From positions 1-24,657 of the forward strand of contig JAJPZD010000016.1 of NCBI GenBank assembly GCA_021204605.1: a DNA stretch of 24,657 nucleotides, in the 5' to 3' direction. Below the pieces are notes generated by a model that saw only the letters and a program-made list of their open reading frames with translations, had not been told where the DNA came from and did no database searches. Each line of letters starts with the position of its first letter. Within the stretch, counting starts at the first letter, position 1. Shown here piece by piece: positions 14,000 through 22,576 of this stretch. Origin of the DNA: Prevotella sp. (GTDB lineage Bacteria > Bacteroidota > Bacteroidia > Bacteroidales > Bacteroidaceae). The position numbers and the translations under genes were made by a program.

Positions 14000-14563
14000 A
14001 TGGTTAAAGTTTATGAATTTCTAACAACTGGCTTCGAGGTAATTGAGGCGATGATACCTGTGGATGTAATGCGCCGCGCCGGTGTTTACATCAAAACGGT
14101 CAGCCTGACGGACTCTCTTATGGTGGAAAGTGCTAATAAGGTAGAGGTAAAGGCTGACTTGCTCTTTGAGGAGGCCGATTTCAGCGATGCCGACCTGCTG
14201 TTGCTGCCGGGCGGTATGCCGGGTGCCACCAACCTTAATGGGCACGAGGCTATGAAGCAGTTGATTTTGGAGCAGAACGCAAAGGGCAAGATGATCGGTG
14301 CAATATGCGCCGCTCCGTTGGTACTTGGCGGTCTGGGCTTGTTGAAAGGCAGGCGTGCCACATGCTATCCCGGCTTCGAGGTTTATATGCAAGGTGCTGA
14401 ATATACTGAGGAATTATGCACTGTTGACGGCAATATCATCACCGGTAAGGGCCCTGCAGCAGCGTTACCCTACTCATACACGCTTCTTGCCATTCTCAAA
14501 GGTGAGGATGTGGCTAATGAAGTTGCTGAAGGTATGATGTATAATTATCTCATGGGTATGTAA
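14000..14563 (+). CDS. DJ-1/PfpI family protein
   Basis: This 187-residue protein has the DJ-1/YajL layout: a Rossmann-like fold with E16 near the start (TTGFEVIEAMIPVD), LLLPGGMPGA at 67-76, the nucleophile elbow AICAAP with C103, and TGKGPAAALPYS near the end. Relatives act in protein or metabolite deglycation or as redox-sensing chaperones; which applies here is open. The gene ends three bases before ispD, so the two form one unit. Confidence 0.9.
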   Translation: MVKVYEFLTTGFEVIEAMIPVDVMRRAGVYIKTVSLTDSLMVESANKVEVKADLLFEEADFSDADLLLLPGGMPGATNLNGHEAMKQLILEQNAKGKMIGAICAAPLVLGGLGLLKGRRATCYPGFEVYMQGAEYTEELCTVDGNIITGKGPAAALPYSYTLLAILKGEDVANEVAEGMMYNYLMGM

Positions 14564-14566
14564 GCA

Positions 14567-15232
14567 ATGGATTATGTAGTTATTGTTGCAGGGGGCAGGG
14601 GACTTCGCATGGGCACCAACGTGCCTAAGCAGTTCCTCCCTATCAACGGACTGCCGGTACTCATGCGCACAATAGTGCGCTTCAAGGAGTACAGCATCGA
14701 CTCGAAGATTATCGTGGTACTGCCAAAAGAGCAACATGAGCAGTGGTTCGAGATGTGCAAAAACCATAATTTCACTAGCGTGGATGCCCTCGCCGCAGGC
14801 GGAGAGACACGCTTTCACTCTGTCAAGAACGGACTGGCTTTAATCCCTGACGATGCCGAGGGGGTTGTGGCTGTACACGATGGCGTGCGCCCATTCCCTT
14901 CCATTGAGGTGATAAGCAACTGTTTTGAGGCTGCCAGAACGGCGAAAGCGGTGGTGCCCGTAGTGCCTGTCATGGACACGCTGAGGCATATCGAGGATGG
15001 TAATGTCACGAGGACGGTGCCACGTACCGACTATCTGCTTGTGCAGACACCTCAGACTTTCGACATACAGCTTCTCAAGAAGGCATACCAGCAGCCCTAC
15101 AACGAGGATTTCACCGACGACGCTTCGGTGGTGGAGCGCTTCGGACAGCCTGTCACTCTCGTTGACGGCAACCGTGAGAACATAAAAATCACCACACCAT
15201 ACGACCTTAGAATAGCTAAGGTCTTGGTATAA
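14567..15232 (+). CDS. ispD: 2-C-methyl-D-erythritol 4-phosphate cytidylyltransferase
   Basis: This 221-residue enzyme makes CDP-methylerythritol in the non-mevalonate isoprenoid pathway. The nucleotide-binding motif VAGGRGLRMG lies at 7-16 with PKQFLPI behind it, VAVHDGVRPF marks the metal site, and RENIKITTPYDL closes the chain as in other IspD proteins. Its start lies three bases after the DJ-1 stop. A hairpin terminator follows at 15241-15278. Confidence 0.95.
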   Translation: MDYVVIVAGGRGLRMGTNVPKQFLPINGLPVLMRTIVRFKEYSIDSKIIVVLPKEQHEQWFEMCKNHNFTSVDALAAGGETRFHSVKNGLALIPDDAEGVVAVHDGVRPFPSIEVISNCFEAARTAKAVVPVVPVMDTLRHIEDGNVTRTVPRTDYLLVQTPQTFDIQLLKKAYQQPYNEDFTDDASVVERFGQPVTLVDGNRENIKITTPYDLRIAKVLV

Positions 15233-15240
15233 CCGTAATA

Positions 15241-15278
15241 GGTAGCAACTGTGTCGTTTGGTTGCTACCTTTATTTAT
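15241..15278 (+). terminator. Rho-independent terminator after ispD
   Basis: GGTAGCAAC (15241-15249) pairs with GTTGCTACC (15261-15269) around an 11-base loop, followed by TTTATTTAT. It lies eight bases after the ispD stop and so separates recG from the upstream unit. Confidence 0.85.
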
Positions 15279-15311
15279 ACAAGCACATGTGATTATTTGG
15301 TTAACGTAGTA

Positions 15312-17411
15312 ATGCTCGACTTTCTAAATCAGGACATACAGTATCTTCCAGGTGTCGGACCTCTCCGCAAGGAGTTGTTGGTCAAGGAACTGAAGATAGC
15401 CTCTTTCCGTGATTTAGTTGAGTATTATCCGTATAAATATGTTGACCGCAGTAGGGTTTACCATATCAACGAACTATCGTCTGACATGCCTTTCGTGCAG
15501 ATTATCGCAAGGATACTGAGCTACGAGAAGTTTGACATGGGATTTCACCGCACGAGGTTAGTGGCGCATGTGAGCGATGGCACGGGGGTGGCTGACATCG
15601 TCTGGTTTAAAGGCGCGAAGTATATCTTGGAGAGATACAAGGTAGGTACTGAATATGTGATATTCGGCCGCCCTACGGTGTTCAACAACCGTTTCCAGTT
15701 TGCCCACCCTGACCTTGACAAGGCTTCGGAGTTGCAACTCTCCCAAATGGGCATGCAGCCTTATTATATTACCACTGACCGCATGAAAAAGTCGGGCTTG
15801 ACCTCACATGCCATCGAGAAGTTGACGAAGACTCTTTTGGAGAACAAGAAAGTCCCGTTTGCCGAGACATTGCCGCCATTTATCCTGAAACCCCTAAACC
15901 TCGTTTCGAGGGATGTGGCTTTGCGCAAGATACACTATCCGAAGACACCGGAGGAAGCTGCCAATGCCCGCTACCGGTTAAAGTTCGAGGAACTGTTTTA
16001 CGTGCAGCTCAACATCTTGCGCTATGCAAGCGACCAAAGACGTAAGTACAGGGGCTATATATTTAATAATGTGGGGGCTGTTTTCAACGAGTTTTACTAT
16101 AAGCACCTGCCTTTCTCGCTCACCGATGCCCAGAAGCGTGTGATTAAGGAGATACGCAAGGACATGGGCTCCGGGAGGCAGATGAACCGCCTGTTGCAAG
16201 GTGATGTGGGCAGCGGCAAGACTTTGGTGGCACTGATGTCGATGCTGATAGCAATCGACAACGGCTATCAGGCGTGTATCATGGCTCCTACCGAAATCCT
16301 CGCCGAGCAGCACATCGCCACGATAAGGGATCTCCTCGACACTATGGACGTGCGTGTGGAACTTCTTACCGGTATTGTCAAGGGCAAGCAAAGGGAAACC
16401 GTCCTTCAAGGTGTTGCCGATGGAAGCGTGAAGATACTTGTCGGGACCCATGCCGTGATAGAGGACACCGTGCTGTTCTTGCGCCTCGGTTTCGTGGTCG
16501 TTGACGAGCAGCACCGCTTCGGCGTGGCGCAGAGGGCGAGGCTGTGGAACAAGAGCGACAATCCTCCCCATGTGCTTGTCATGACCGCGACACCAATCCC
16601 CCGCACGCTGGCAATGACAATTTATGGAGACCTCGATGTGAGCGTGATCGACGAGCTGCCTCCTGGTCGCAAACCGGTAGTCACGCTGCACAAGTATGAT
16701 GATGCCACAACAGGTCTTTATAAAGGAATAAGGCAGCAGATCAACGAGGGCAGACAGGTATATGTGGTGTTCCCGTTGATCAAGGAGAGCGAGAAGATAG
16801 ACCTGAAAAATCTTGAGGAGGGCTTTGAGACATTGAAGGAGGCTTTCCCTGAGTTTCGATTGAGCAAGGTACATGGCAAGATGAAACCCTCTGACAAGGA
16901 GGTGGAGATGAGGCGATTCGTTGCCGGCGAGACTCAGATACTCGTTGCCACCACCGTTATTGAGGTGGGCGTCAACGTGCCAAACGCCTCCGTAATGGTG
17001 ATTTTCAACGCCGAGCAGTTCGGACTTTCGCAGCTACACCAGTTGAGGGGGCGCGTCGGCAGGGGCGCCGACCAGTCGTATTGTATCCTCGTCAGCAAGC
17101 GTAAGCTGAGCGACATCACGCGTCGCCGCATAAATATAATGTGTGAGACTAACGACGGCTTCGAGATTGCGGAGGCAGACCTGAAACTGCGTGGACCCGG
17201 CGACCTTGAGGGCACACAGCAGAGTGGCATGGCTTTCGACCTCAAGATAGCCGACATAGCGCGCGACGGACAACTCGTGCAACTCGCCCGTGATATGGCT
17301 CAAAAAATCGTGGACGACGACCCTCTGTGCGTGAAAAATGAGTATCGATTGTTATGGCAACGACTTGATGCCCTGCGAAAGACGAATATCAACTGGGCGG
17401 CAATATCATAA
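15312..17411 (+). CDS. recG: ATP-dependent DNA helicase RecG
   Basis: This superfamily 2 helicase of 699 residues remodels stalled forks and branched DNA. The N-terminal wedge domain begins LDFLNQDIQYLPGVGPLRKELL. The helicase core has Walker A GDVGSGKT (297-304), MAPTEILAEQH, the DEQH box at 398-401 (VVDEQHRFGVAQR), TATPIPRTLAMT, and ATTVIEVGVNVPNA with QLRGRVGRG in the second half. I start at the ATG at 15312 because the family normally begins close to the wedge domain; a frame open from 15258 would run through part of the terminator. The gene needs its own promoter, but I see no good match in the 34 bases left. Confidence 0.95.
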   Translation: MLDFLNQDIQYLPGVGPLRKELLVKELKIASFRDLVEYYPYKYVDRSRVYHINELSSDMPFVQIIARILSYEKFDMGFHRTRLVAHVSDGTGVADIVWFKGAKYILERYKVGTEYVIFGRPTVFNNRFQFAHPDLDKASELQLSQMGMQPYYITTDRMKKSGLTSHAIEKLTKTLLENKKVPFAETLPPFILKPLNLVSRDVALRKIHYPKTPEEAANARYRLKFEELFYVQLNILRYASDQRRKYRGYIFNNVGAVFNEFYYKHLPFSLTDAQKRVIKEIRKDMGSGRQMNRLLQGDVGSGKTLVALMSMLIAIDNGYQACIMAPTEILAEQHIATIRDLLDTMDVRVELLTGIVKGKQRETVLQGVADGSVKILVGTHAVIEDTVLFLRLGFVVVDEQHRFGVAQRARLWNKSDNPPHVLVMTATPIPRTLAMTIYGDLDVSVIDELPPGRKPVVTLHKYDDATTGLYKGIRQQINEGRQVYVVFPLIKESEKIDLKNLEEGFETLKEAFPEFRLSKVHGKMKPSDKEVEMRRFVAGETQILVATTVIEVGVNVPNASVMVIFNAEQFGLSQLHQLRGRVGRGADQSYCILVSKRKLSDITRRRINIMCETNDGFEIAEADLKLRGPGDLEGTQQSGMAFDLKIADIARDGQLVQLARDMAQKIVDDDPLCVKNEYRLLWQRLDALRKTNINWAAIS

Positions 17412-17464
17412 ATCAACACAATAATTACAATAAAACTAACTTTTTTTATTCTTGTTGAACACTT

Positions 17465-17488
17465 TTACGAAATATTTTCGTAATTTTG
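17465..17488 (+). promoter_or_regulatory. Palindrome overlapping a -7-like element
   Basis: TTACGAAATATTTTCGTAA (17465-17483) is a perfect inverted repeat with 8-base arms around TAT. Its right end overlaps TAATTTTG (17481-17488), a match to TAnnTTTG. A -33 box is poor: TTG at 17455-17457 is 23 bases away. The palindrome may be an operator for a distal promoter, or an activator site about 85 bases upstream of the main promoter. Confidence 0.45.
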
Positions 17489-17548
17489 CAATTCGTTAGT
17501 AGTTTCTACTCGCACTTTGTTAATTCAAAAAATTAATTTATGGAAAAT

Positions 17549-17579
17549 TTTGCACGTAGAGAATAAATCTCTATTTTTG
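17549..17579 (+). promoter_or_regulatory. Main susCD promoter with internal palindrome
   Basis: TTTG (17549-17552), 19 bases, then TATTTTTG (17572-17579) match the Bacteroidetes promoter TTTG-N19-TAnnTTTG exactly. Transcription should begin near 17586, giving a leader of about 49 bases. TAGAGA and TCTCTA (17557-17562 and 17568-17573) form an inverted repeat across the spacer and the -7 box, where a bound protein would block RNA polymerase. Confidence 0.65.
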
Positions 17580-17634
17580 TAACGAGATAAAAAGTATTAT
17601 TATTCATTTTTTATTTAATTAAGAGAGAGTATTT

Positions 17635-20600
17635 ATGAAAAGAAAATTAACTATGATTTTTGCCGGTCTATTCCTGTCGATAGGAATGGCACTGGCACAA
17701 ACAGCAGTTACAGGAACCGTTGTGTCACAGGATGACGGCCAGCCGATTATTGGCGCTTCGGTTCGTGTCATAGGTGCCGACAACGTGGGCACCGTGACAG
17801 ACGCTGACGGAAAATTCTCGCTTACTATGCCGAAGGGCAGCACAAAGTTGAGGGTTTCGTATGTCGGCATGGAGACTCAAGACGTTACCGTGAAAAACGG
17901 ACGTGTCAAGGTGACATTGGTGTCCAACCAGGAGAACCTTGATGAAATTCTTGTAGTCGCCTACGGAACAGCAAAGAAATCTGCATTCACAGGGTCGGCT
18001 GCCGTCGTCAAGTCTGATGATATAGAAAAAATTTCTGACTCCAATGCCTTGCAGGCTCTTACCGGTAAGGTCGCAGGCGTGCAGATAAACTCTGCAACAG
18101 GGCAGCCAGGCCAGGAGTCCTTCAACATCAGAGTCCGTGGTATCAGCTCCATAAACGCCGGCAACTCTCCTCTTATCATTGTTGACGGCGCACCTTTCGA
18201 CGGTGACTTCAACAGTATCAACCCTGGCGATATCGAGTCGATGACTGTGTTGAAGGATGCCGCCTCTGCCGCACTTTACGGCGCCCGTGGCGCAAATGGT
18301 GTGGTAATCATCACTACTAAGGCAGGAAAAGGGGGAACATCGTCGATTACCGTTGATGCAAAGTGGGGTGGCAACTCACGCGCAGTGCCCGACTATAAGG
18401 TCGTAAAGAGCCCTGCGGCTTATTATGAGATGTACTACCAGAATCTGTACAACTATGCTACAAATACATTAGGCTATAGTGGCTCAGACGCTTATAAGTG
18501 GACAAACAACAATATGATTGACAATGCGTCATACGGTCTGCAATATAATGTCTTCACAGTGCCCGAAGGACAGTATCTCATCGGTACCGACGGCAAACTC
18601 AACCCGAATGCCACACTTGGCCGACTGATCACCAACAACGGCAACACGTATATGTTAATGCCTGACGATTGGTCGGACGCCACATATAAGAGCGGTTTCC
18701 GCCAGGAATATACCGTGACGGCATCTGGCAACAACAACAACGGCTCGTTCTATGGCTCGGCCAACTATCTGAAACAGGGTGGTATCATCCCAAGTTCTGA
18801 TTATGAGCGCTTCAGCGGCCGTTTGAAGGCTGATTACCAGTTAAGACCATGGCTGAAACTCTCTGGTAACTTCACATACGCACATCTTAACTCCAACTAT
18901 ATCACAGGAGATGGGGAAAGTGGCTCCTCAGGCAGTGCTACGGCTCTTAAGAACACCGCGCCTATCTACTCTCTCTATATCCGCGACGCTAATGGGAACA
19001 AGGTCGTTGACCCTGCAACCGGCAAGATAATGTACGACTATGGTGATGGTGATGTAATTGGTATTTCACGCCCTTATCTCTCACAGTCAAACCCATTGAG
19101 TGACCTTCGCTATGATACCAACAATGTAGAGGGAAATACCTTCACTGCAGTAGGCGCTGCTGAAATACGTTTCCTGAAAGACTTTAAGTTCACTTCCACC
19201 AACAACGTTATGGTTGACGAGGGAAGGGAATCGGATCTTACCAATCCTTACTATGGCCAGAATGCGAATATAGGCGGCTCTGTTTCTAAGTACCACACTC
19301 GTACATGGTCGTACAACTATCAGCAGCTTTTGAACTGGCACCACCTGTTTGGAAAGCATGACCTTGAGGCGATGATAGGTCATGAGTATTACAGGTCTCG
19401 TGACTATATTCTTTATGGTTACAAGACGGGTATATATTCTATTTACAACACTGAACTCTCCGGAGCTATTACTGATGGCACTATGGATTCCTATACATCC
19501 GACTACAACACAGAAGGCTATTTCGGACGTATTCAGTATAACTACGACAACAAATATTTCGGTTCTGTATCTTATCGCCGTGATGCATCCTCAAGATTCC
19601 ACCCCGACCACCGCTGGGGTAACTTCTGGTCTGCAGGCGCTGCCTGGATCCTCTCTAAAGAAAAATGGCTCAGTGATGTGTCTTGGCTCGACGAGTTGAA
19701 ATTCAAGGCTTCCTACGGTGAGCAGGGTAACGACAATATCGGCAATTACCTTTACACTGATACATATACCATTACCAACTCCGACGGAAATATTTCTTTC
19801 ATGCCGTCGTCCACAAAGGGTAATGAGAATATCACTTGGGAAAAGAGCGGTAACTTCAACACCGGTTTTGAGTTCTCTTTCTTCAAAGGTCGTTTGGCAG
19901 GCAGTATAGAGTATTTCTATAGAAAAACTTCTGATATGCTCGCTTGGTTCACATTACCTGCTTCGTATGGTTATACAGGTTATTATGATAACATCGGTAA
20001 CATGGTTAACACCGGCGTCGAGGTTGAGTTGAACGGAACAGTTATTAGGGTAAAGGATTTTGAGTGGGGCTTGAACCTCAACTTCACTTCCTACAAGAAC
20101 AAAATCACTTATATGCCTGATGAGAACAAGTCTGCTCTTGTTGATGGTGTAAGGGGTTATGCTTCTTCCAACCAATATTATGGCGAGGGACAGCCAATAT
20201 ATACATGGTACTTGCCTAAGTATGCGGGAGTTGACCCTGAGACTGGCGATGCCCTCTACTATAAGGATATTATAGAGTATGAATATGACGCAAATGGCAA
20301 CCAAGTATATGATAAATATGGTATAGCCAAGTATAATGTTGTAGGACAGGAGACAACCACTAATGCGAGTGAGGCGACTACCCATTTATGCGGTACGGCA
20401 CTTCCGAAATGCTATGGTGGTTTCGGTACTACTTTTGAGTTCAAGGGCTTTGACCTCTCCGCCGACTTTACTTACCAGCTCGGCGGTAAGGTGTATGACA
20501 GCTCATACCAGAATCTGATGGGCGCAGGCGGAACGGGTTACGCTTATCACGCTGACCTCGCAAACGCTTGGACTACAGAGAACAGATATACTAATGTGCC

Positions 20601-20886
20601 TCGTCTCGAGTACAATTATACGTATATGGCAACTTCTTCCGACCGCTTCCTTGTCAGTGGCTCTTATCTCTGTCTGCAGAACCTGAATTTAGGTTACACT
20701 CTGCCAAAGAATGTAGTCTCAAAGATTGGCTTAACCAACTTACGTGTTTACGTTACGGGTACAAACCTCTGGCTTTGGTCAAAACGACAGGGCCTCGACC
20801 CGCGTCAAAGCATAACGGGAAGTACATCTGATTCTTATTATTCACCGATGCGTACAATATCGGGAGGACTCACTGTAACATTTTAA
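17635..20886 (+). CDS. SusC/RagA-type TonB-dependent outer-membrane transporter
   Basis: This 1083-residue outer-membrane protein imports large nutrients with energy from TonB. It has a signal peptide (MKRKLTMIFAGLFLSIGMAL, cleaved near AQ), a CarboxypepD_reg-like domain (about 23-100: TGTVVSQDDGQPIIGASVRV ... YVGMETQDV), then LDEILVVAYGTAKKSAFTGS that opens the plug. The plug carries the SusC marks IRVRGISSINAGNSPLIIVD and ESMTVLKDAASAALYGARGA followed by NGVVIITTK. The rest forms the beta-barrel and ends SGGLTVTF with a terminal aromatic residue. The lipoprotein partner follows after 21 bases. The substrate cannot be read from the sequence. Confidence 0.95.
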   Translation: MKRKLTMIFAGLFLSIGMALAQTAVTGTVVSQDDGQPIIGASVRVIGADNVGTVTDADGKFSLTMPKGSTKLRVSYVGMETQDVTVKNGRVKVTLVSNQENLDEILVVAYGTAKKSAFTGSAAVVKSDDIEKISDSNALQALTGKVAGVQINSATGQPGQESFNIRVRGISSINAGNSPLIIVDGAPFDGDFNSINPGDIESMTVLKDAASAALYGARGANGVVIITTKAGKGGTSSITVDAKWGGNSRAVPDYKVVKSPAAYYEMYYQNLYNYATNTLGYSGSDAYKWTNNNMIDNASYGLQYNVFTVPEGQYLIGTDGKLNPNATLGRLITNNGNTYMLMPDDWSDATYKSGFRQEYTVTASGNNNNGSFYGSANYLKQGGIIPSSDYERFSGRLKADYQLRPWLKLSGNFTYAHLNSNYITGDGESGSSGSATALKNTAPIYSLYIRDANGNKVVDPATGKIMYDYGDGDVIGISRPYLSQSNPLSDLRYDTNNVEGNTFTAVGAAEIRFLKDFKFTSTNNVMVDEGRESDLTNPYYGQNANIGGSVSKYHTRTWSYNYQQLLNWHHLFGKHDLEAMIGHEYYRSRDYILYGYKTGIYSIYNTELSGAITDGTMDSYTSDYNTEGYFGRIQYNYDNKYFGSVSYRRDASSRFHPDHRWGNFWSAGAAWILSKEKWLSDVSWLDELKFKASYGEQGNDNIGNYLYTDTYTITNSDGNISFMPSSTKGNENITWEKSGNFNTGFEFSFFKGRLAGSIEYFYRKTSDMLAWFTLPASYGYTGYYDNIGNMVNTGVEVELNGTVIRVKDFEWGLNLNFTSYKNKITYMPDENKSALVDGVRGYASSNQYYGEGQPIYTWYLPKYAGVDPETGDALYYKDIIEYEYDANGNQVYDKYGIAKYNVVGQETTTNASEATTHLCGTALPKCYGGFGTTFEFKGFDLSADFTYQLGGKVYDSSYQNLMGAGGTGYAYHADLANAWTTENRYTNVPRLEYNYTYMATSSDRFLVSGSYLCLQNLNLGYTLPKNVVSKIGLTNLRVYVTGTNLWLWSKRQGLDPRQSITGSTSDSYYSPMRTISGGLTVTF

Positions 20887-20907
20887 CAATATAAACGGAA
20901 TAAAGAT

Positions 20908-22548
20908 ATGAAAAAAATAATTATATACGGATTGAGCCTTATACTGCTTGCCGTGTCCTCCGTGTCGTTGACAGGATGTATCGAAGAGGTTGAACCGACA
21001 AGCGGCGCCACACAGGAACAGGTAGATGCGTCTTCCTCCGCAGTGGAAGGTTTGCTCTTGGCGATACCGGCATACTCAATCAATTATTGGAACAGCAACT
21101 ATATGTTCTCTTTTGGATACCCCGGTATCATGCACATCCGTGATGTCGAAACTCAGGATATGGCGGTTTACGATAACGGATCGGGTTACAACTGGTTTCA
21201 GCCTTGGGCTGAGAATGTCCACATGGGTCAGGACTATGTTTATGGCCAGTTCCCATGGAATTTCGAATATAAAATGATCAATTCTACCAATAACCTTATC
21301 TCTACGGCAAACAGACTCGTTGAAGAGATGGACACCTCATCGGCAGAAGGTGAAGAGGAAATGTTGAAATACATGGCATACATCGCTGCAGCACGTGCCT
21401 ACCGCGCTATGGTGTATCTCGATTTGGCGCGTGAATATGAATTCTTGGAGAATGATGCAACATCTCATTACAGCCCTGCCGGCAACGATATCTCCGGACT
21501 TACTGTTCCTATTGTCGATGAGACTATGACCGAGAGTGAGGCCCGCAACAACCCACGTGCCCAAAAGGCTGACATGGAAGCCTTTATCCTGGCGGATTTG
21601 GATATGGCTGAAGAGTATATCTCTAATCTCACTATGACAACAAAGACTTTGCCTCATTTGGACGCTGTCTATGGATTGAAGGCTCGCTACTATTTATGGG
21701 TTGAGGACTATGTGAATGCGGAGAAATACGCTCGTCTTGCCATTGACAACTCTTCCACAAAACCGATGACTGAGAGTGAGGCTCTTGACACATCAACGGG
21801 CTTCAACGATATCAGCAAATGGATGTGGGGCATGCAATATACCTCCGAGACCACTAATGGCTATCACCTTAACTGGATCTCCTGGATGTGCAATGAGACG
21901 ACTTACGGATATGCGAGTGTGTCTCCTGTGATGATCGATGCTAATATTTACTCACGTATCAGCGACACCGACTGGCGCAAGCTGATGTGGAAAGCCCCGG
22001 CTGGCTATACTCTTTACGGTAAGTCTTCATACGTTGACGACGAGGTAGGAGAGACCCTTATGGACTATGCTTCCTTGAAATTCCGCCCCGGCAGCGGCGA
22101 CAATAGTACTTATACCATTGCAGCTGCAGTAGGTGTACCTCTCATGCGTGTTGAGGAGATGTATTTCATAGAAATGGAGGCTGTGGCACAGCAGGGTGAC
22201 CTTACACGTGCAAAGAGCCTTTTGGAGAGTTTCATGAAGAACAACCGCGACAACAAGTATAGTTGTAGGGTTACCTCGCAGGACGATGTCATAGAGGAGA
22301 TTATCTTCCAGAAGAGAATCGAACTTTGGGGTGAAGGCCAGATATTCTTCGACATCAAACGTCTTGACTATGCTGTAACACGTGGCTATTCTGGAACAAA
22401 CCATTTGGATGCTGAATGTCTTAATACCACAACTCGTCCGGCTTGGATGAATTGGGTAATAGTAAGGTTGGAGGGTGAAGGCAACACCTCGGTGGCTGAC
22501 TACAACAACCCAGATCCTACGGATGCATATACCCCTTGGACCGAATGA
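20908..22548 (+). CDS. SusD/RagB-type nutrient-binding outer-membrane lipoprotein
   Basis: This 546-residue lipoprotein has a signal peptide ending in the lipobox LTGC, so that C24 would be lipidated. The N-terminal region with helices such as MLKYMAYIAAARAYRAMVYL and LPHLDAVYGLKARYYLWVED is the TPR-like scaffold of SusD proteins. The C-terminal region has PLMRVEEMYFIEMEAVAQQG and IIFQKRIELWGEGQIFFDIK, both close to the SusD consensus. It would cap the SusC barrel on the cell surface and bind the substrate. Spacing to the neighbours (21 and 28 bases) supports one operon. Confidence 0.94.
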   Translation: MKKIIIYGLSLILLAVSSVSLTGCIEEVEPTSGATQEQVDASSSAVEGLLLAIPAYSINYWNSNYMFSFGYPGIMHIRDVETQDMAVYDNGSGYNWFQPWAENVHMGQDYVYGQFPWNFEYKMINSTNNLISTANRLVEEMDTSSAEGEEEMLKYMAYIAAARAYRAMVYLDLAREYEFLENDATSHYSPAGNDISGLTVPIVDETMTESEARNNPRAQKADMEAFILADLDMAEEYISNLTMTTKTLPHLDAVYGLKARYYLWVEDYVNAEKYARLAIDNSSTKPMTESEALDTSTGFNDISKWMWGMQYTSETTNGYHLNWISWMCNETTYGYASVSPVMIDANIYSRISDTDWRKLMWKAPAGYTLYGKSSYVDDEVGETLMDYASLKFRPGSGDNSTYTIAAAVGVPLMRVEEMYFIEMEAVAQQGDLTRAKSLLESFMKNNRDNKYSCRVTSQDDVIEEIIFQKRIELWGEGQIFFDIKRLDYAVTRGYSGTNHLDAECLNTTTRPAWMNWVIVRLEGEGNTSVADYNNPDPTDAYTPWTE

Positions 22549-22576
22549 TAAGAAACAATAATAAAAAAGAATTACT

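Noticed and set aside
15258..15311. Longer recG start at 15258
   Set aside because: The added residues come from the terminator hairpin region and are not part of the family; the ATG at 15312 gives the normal N-terminus.
15978..16874. Open frame of 298 codons on the minus strand
   Set aside because: It is antisense to the core of recG, which has complete helicase motifs. The composition (many His, Gln, Leu) is typical of a shadow frame.
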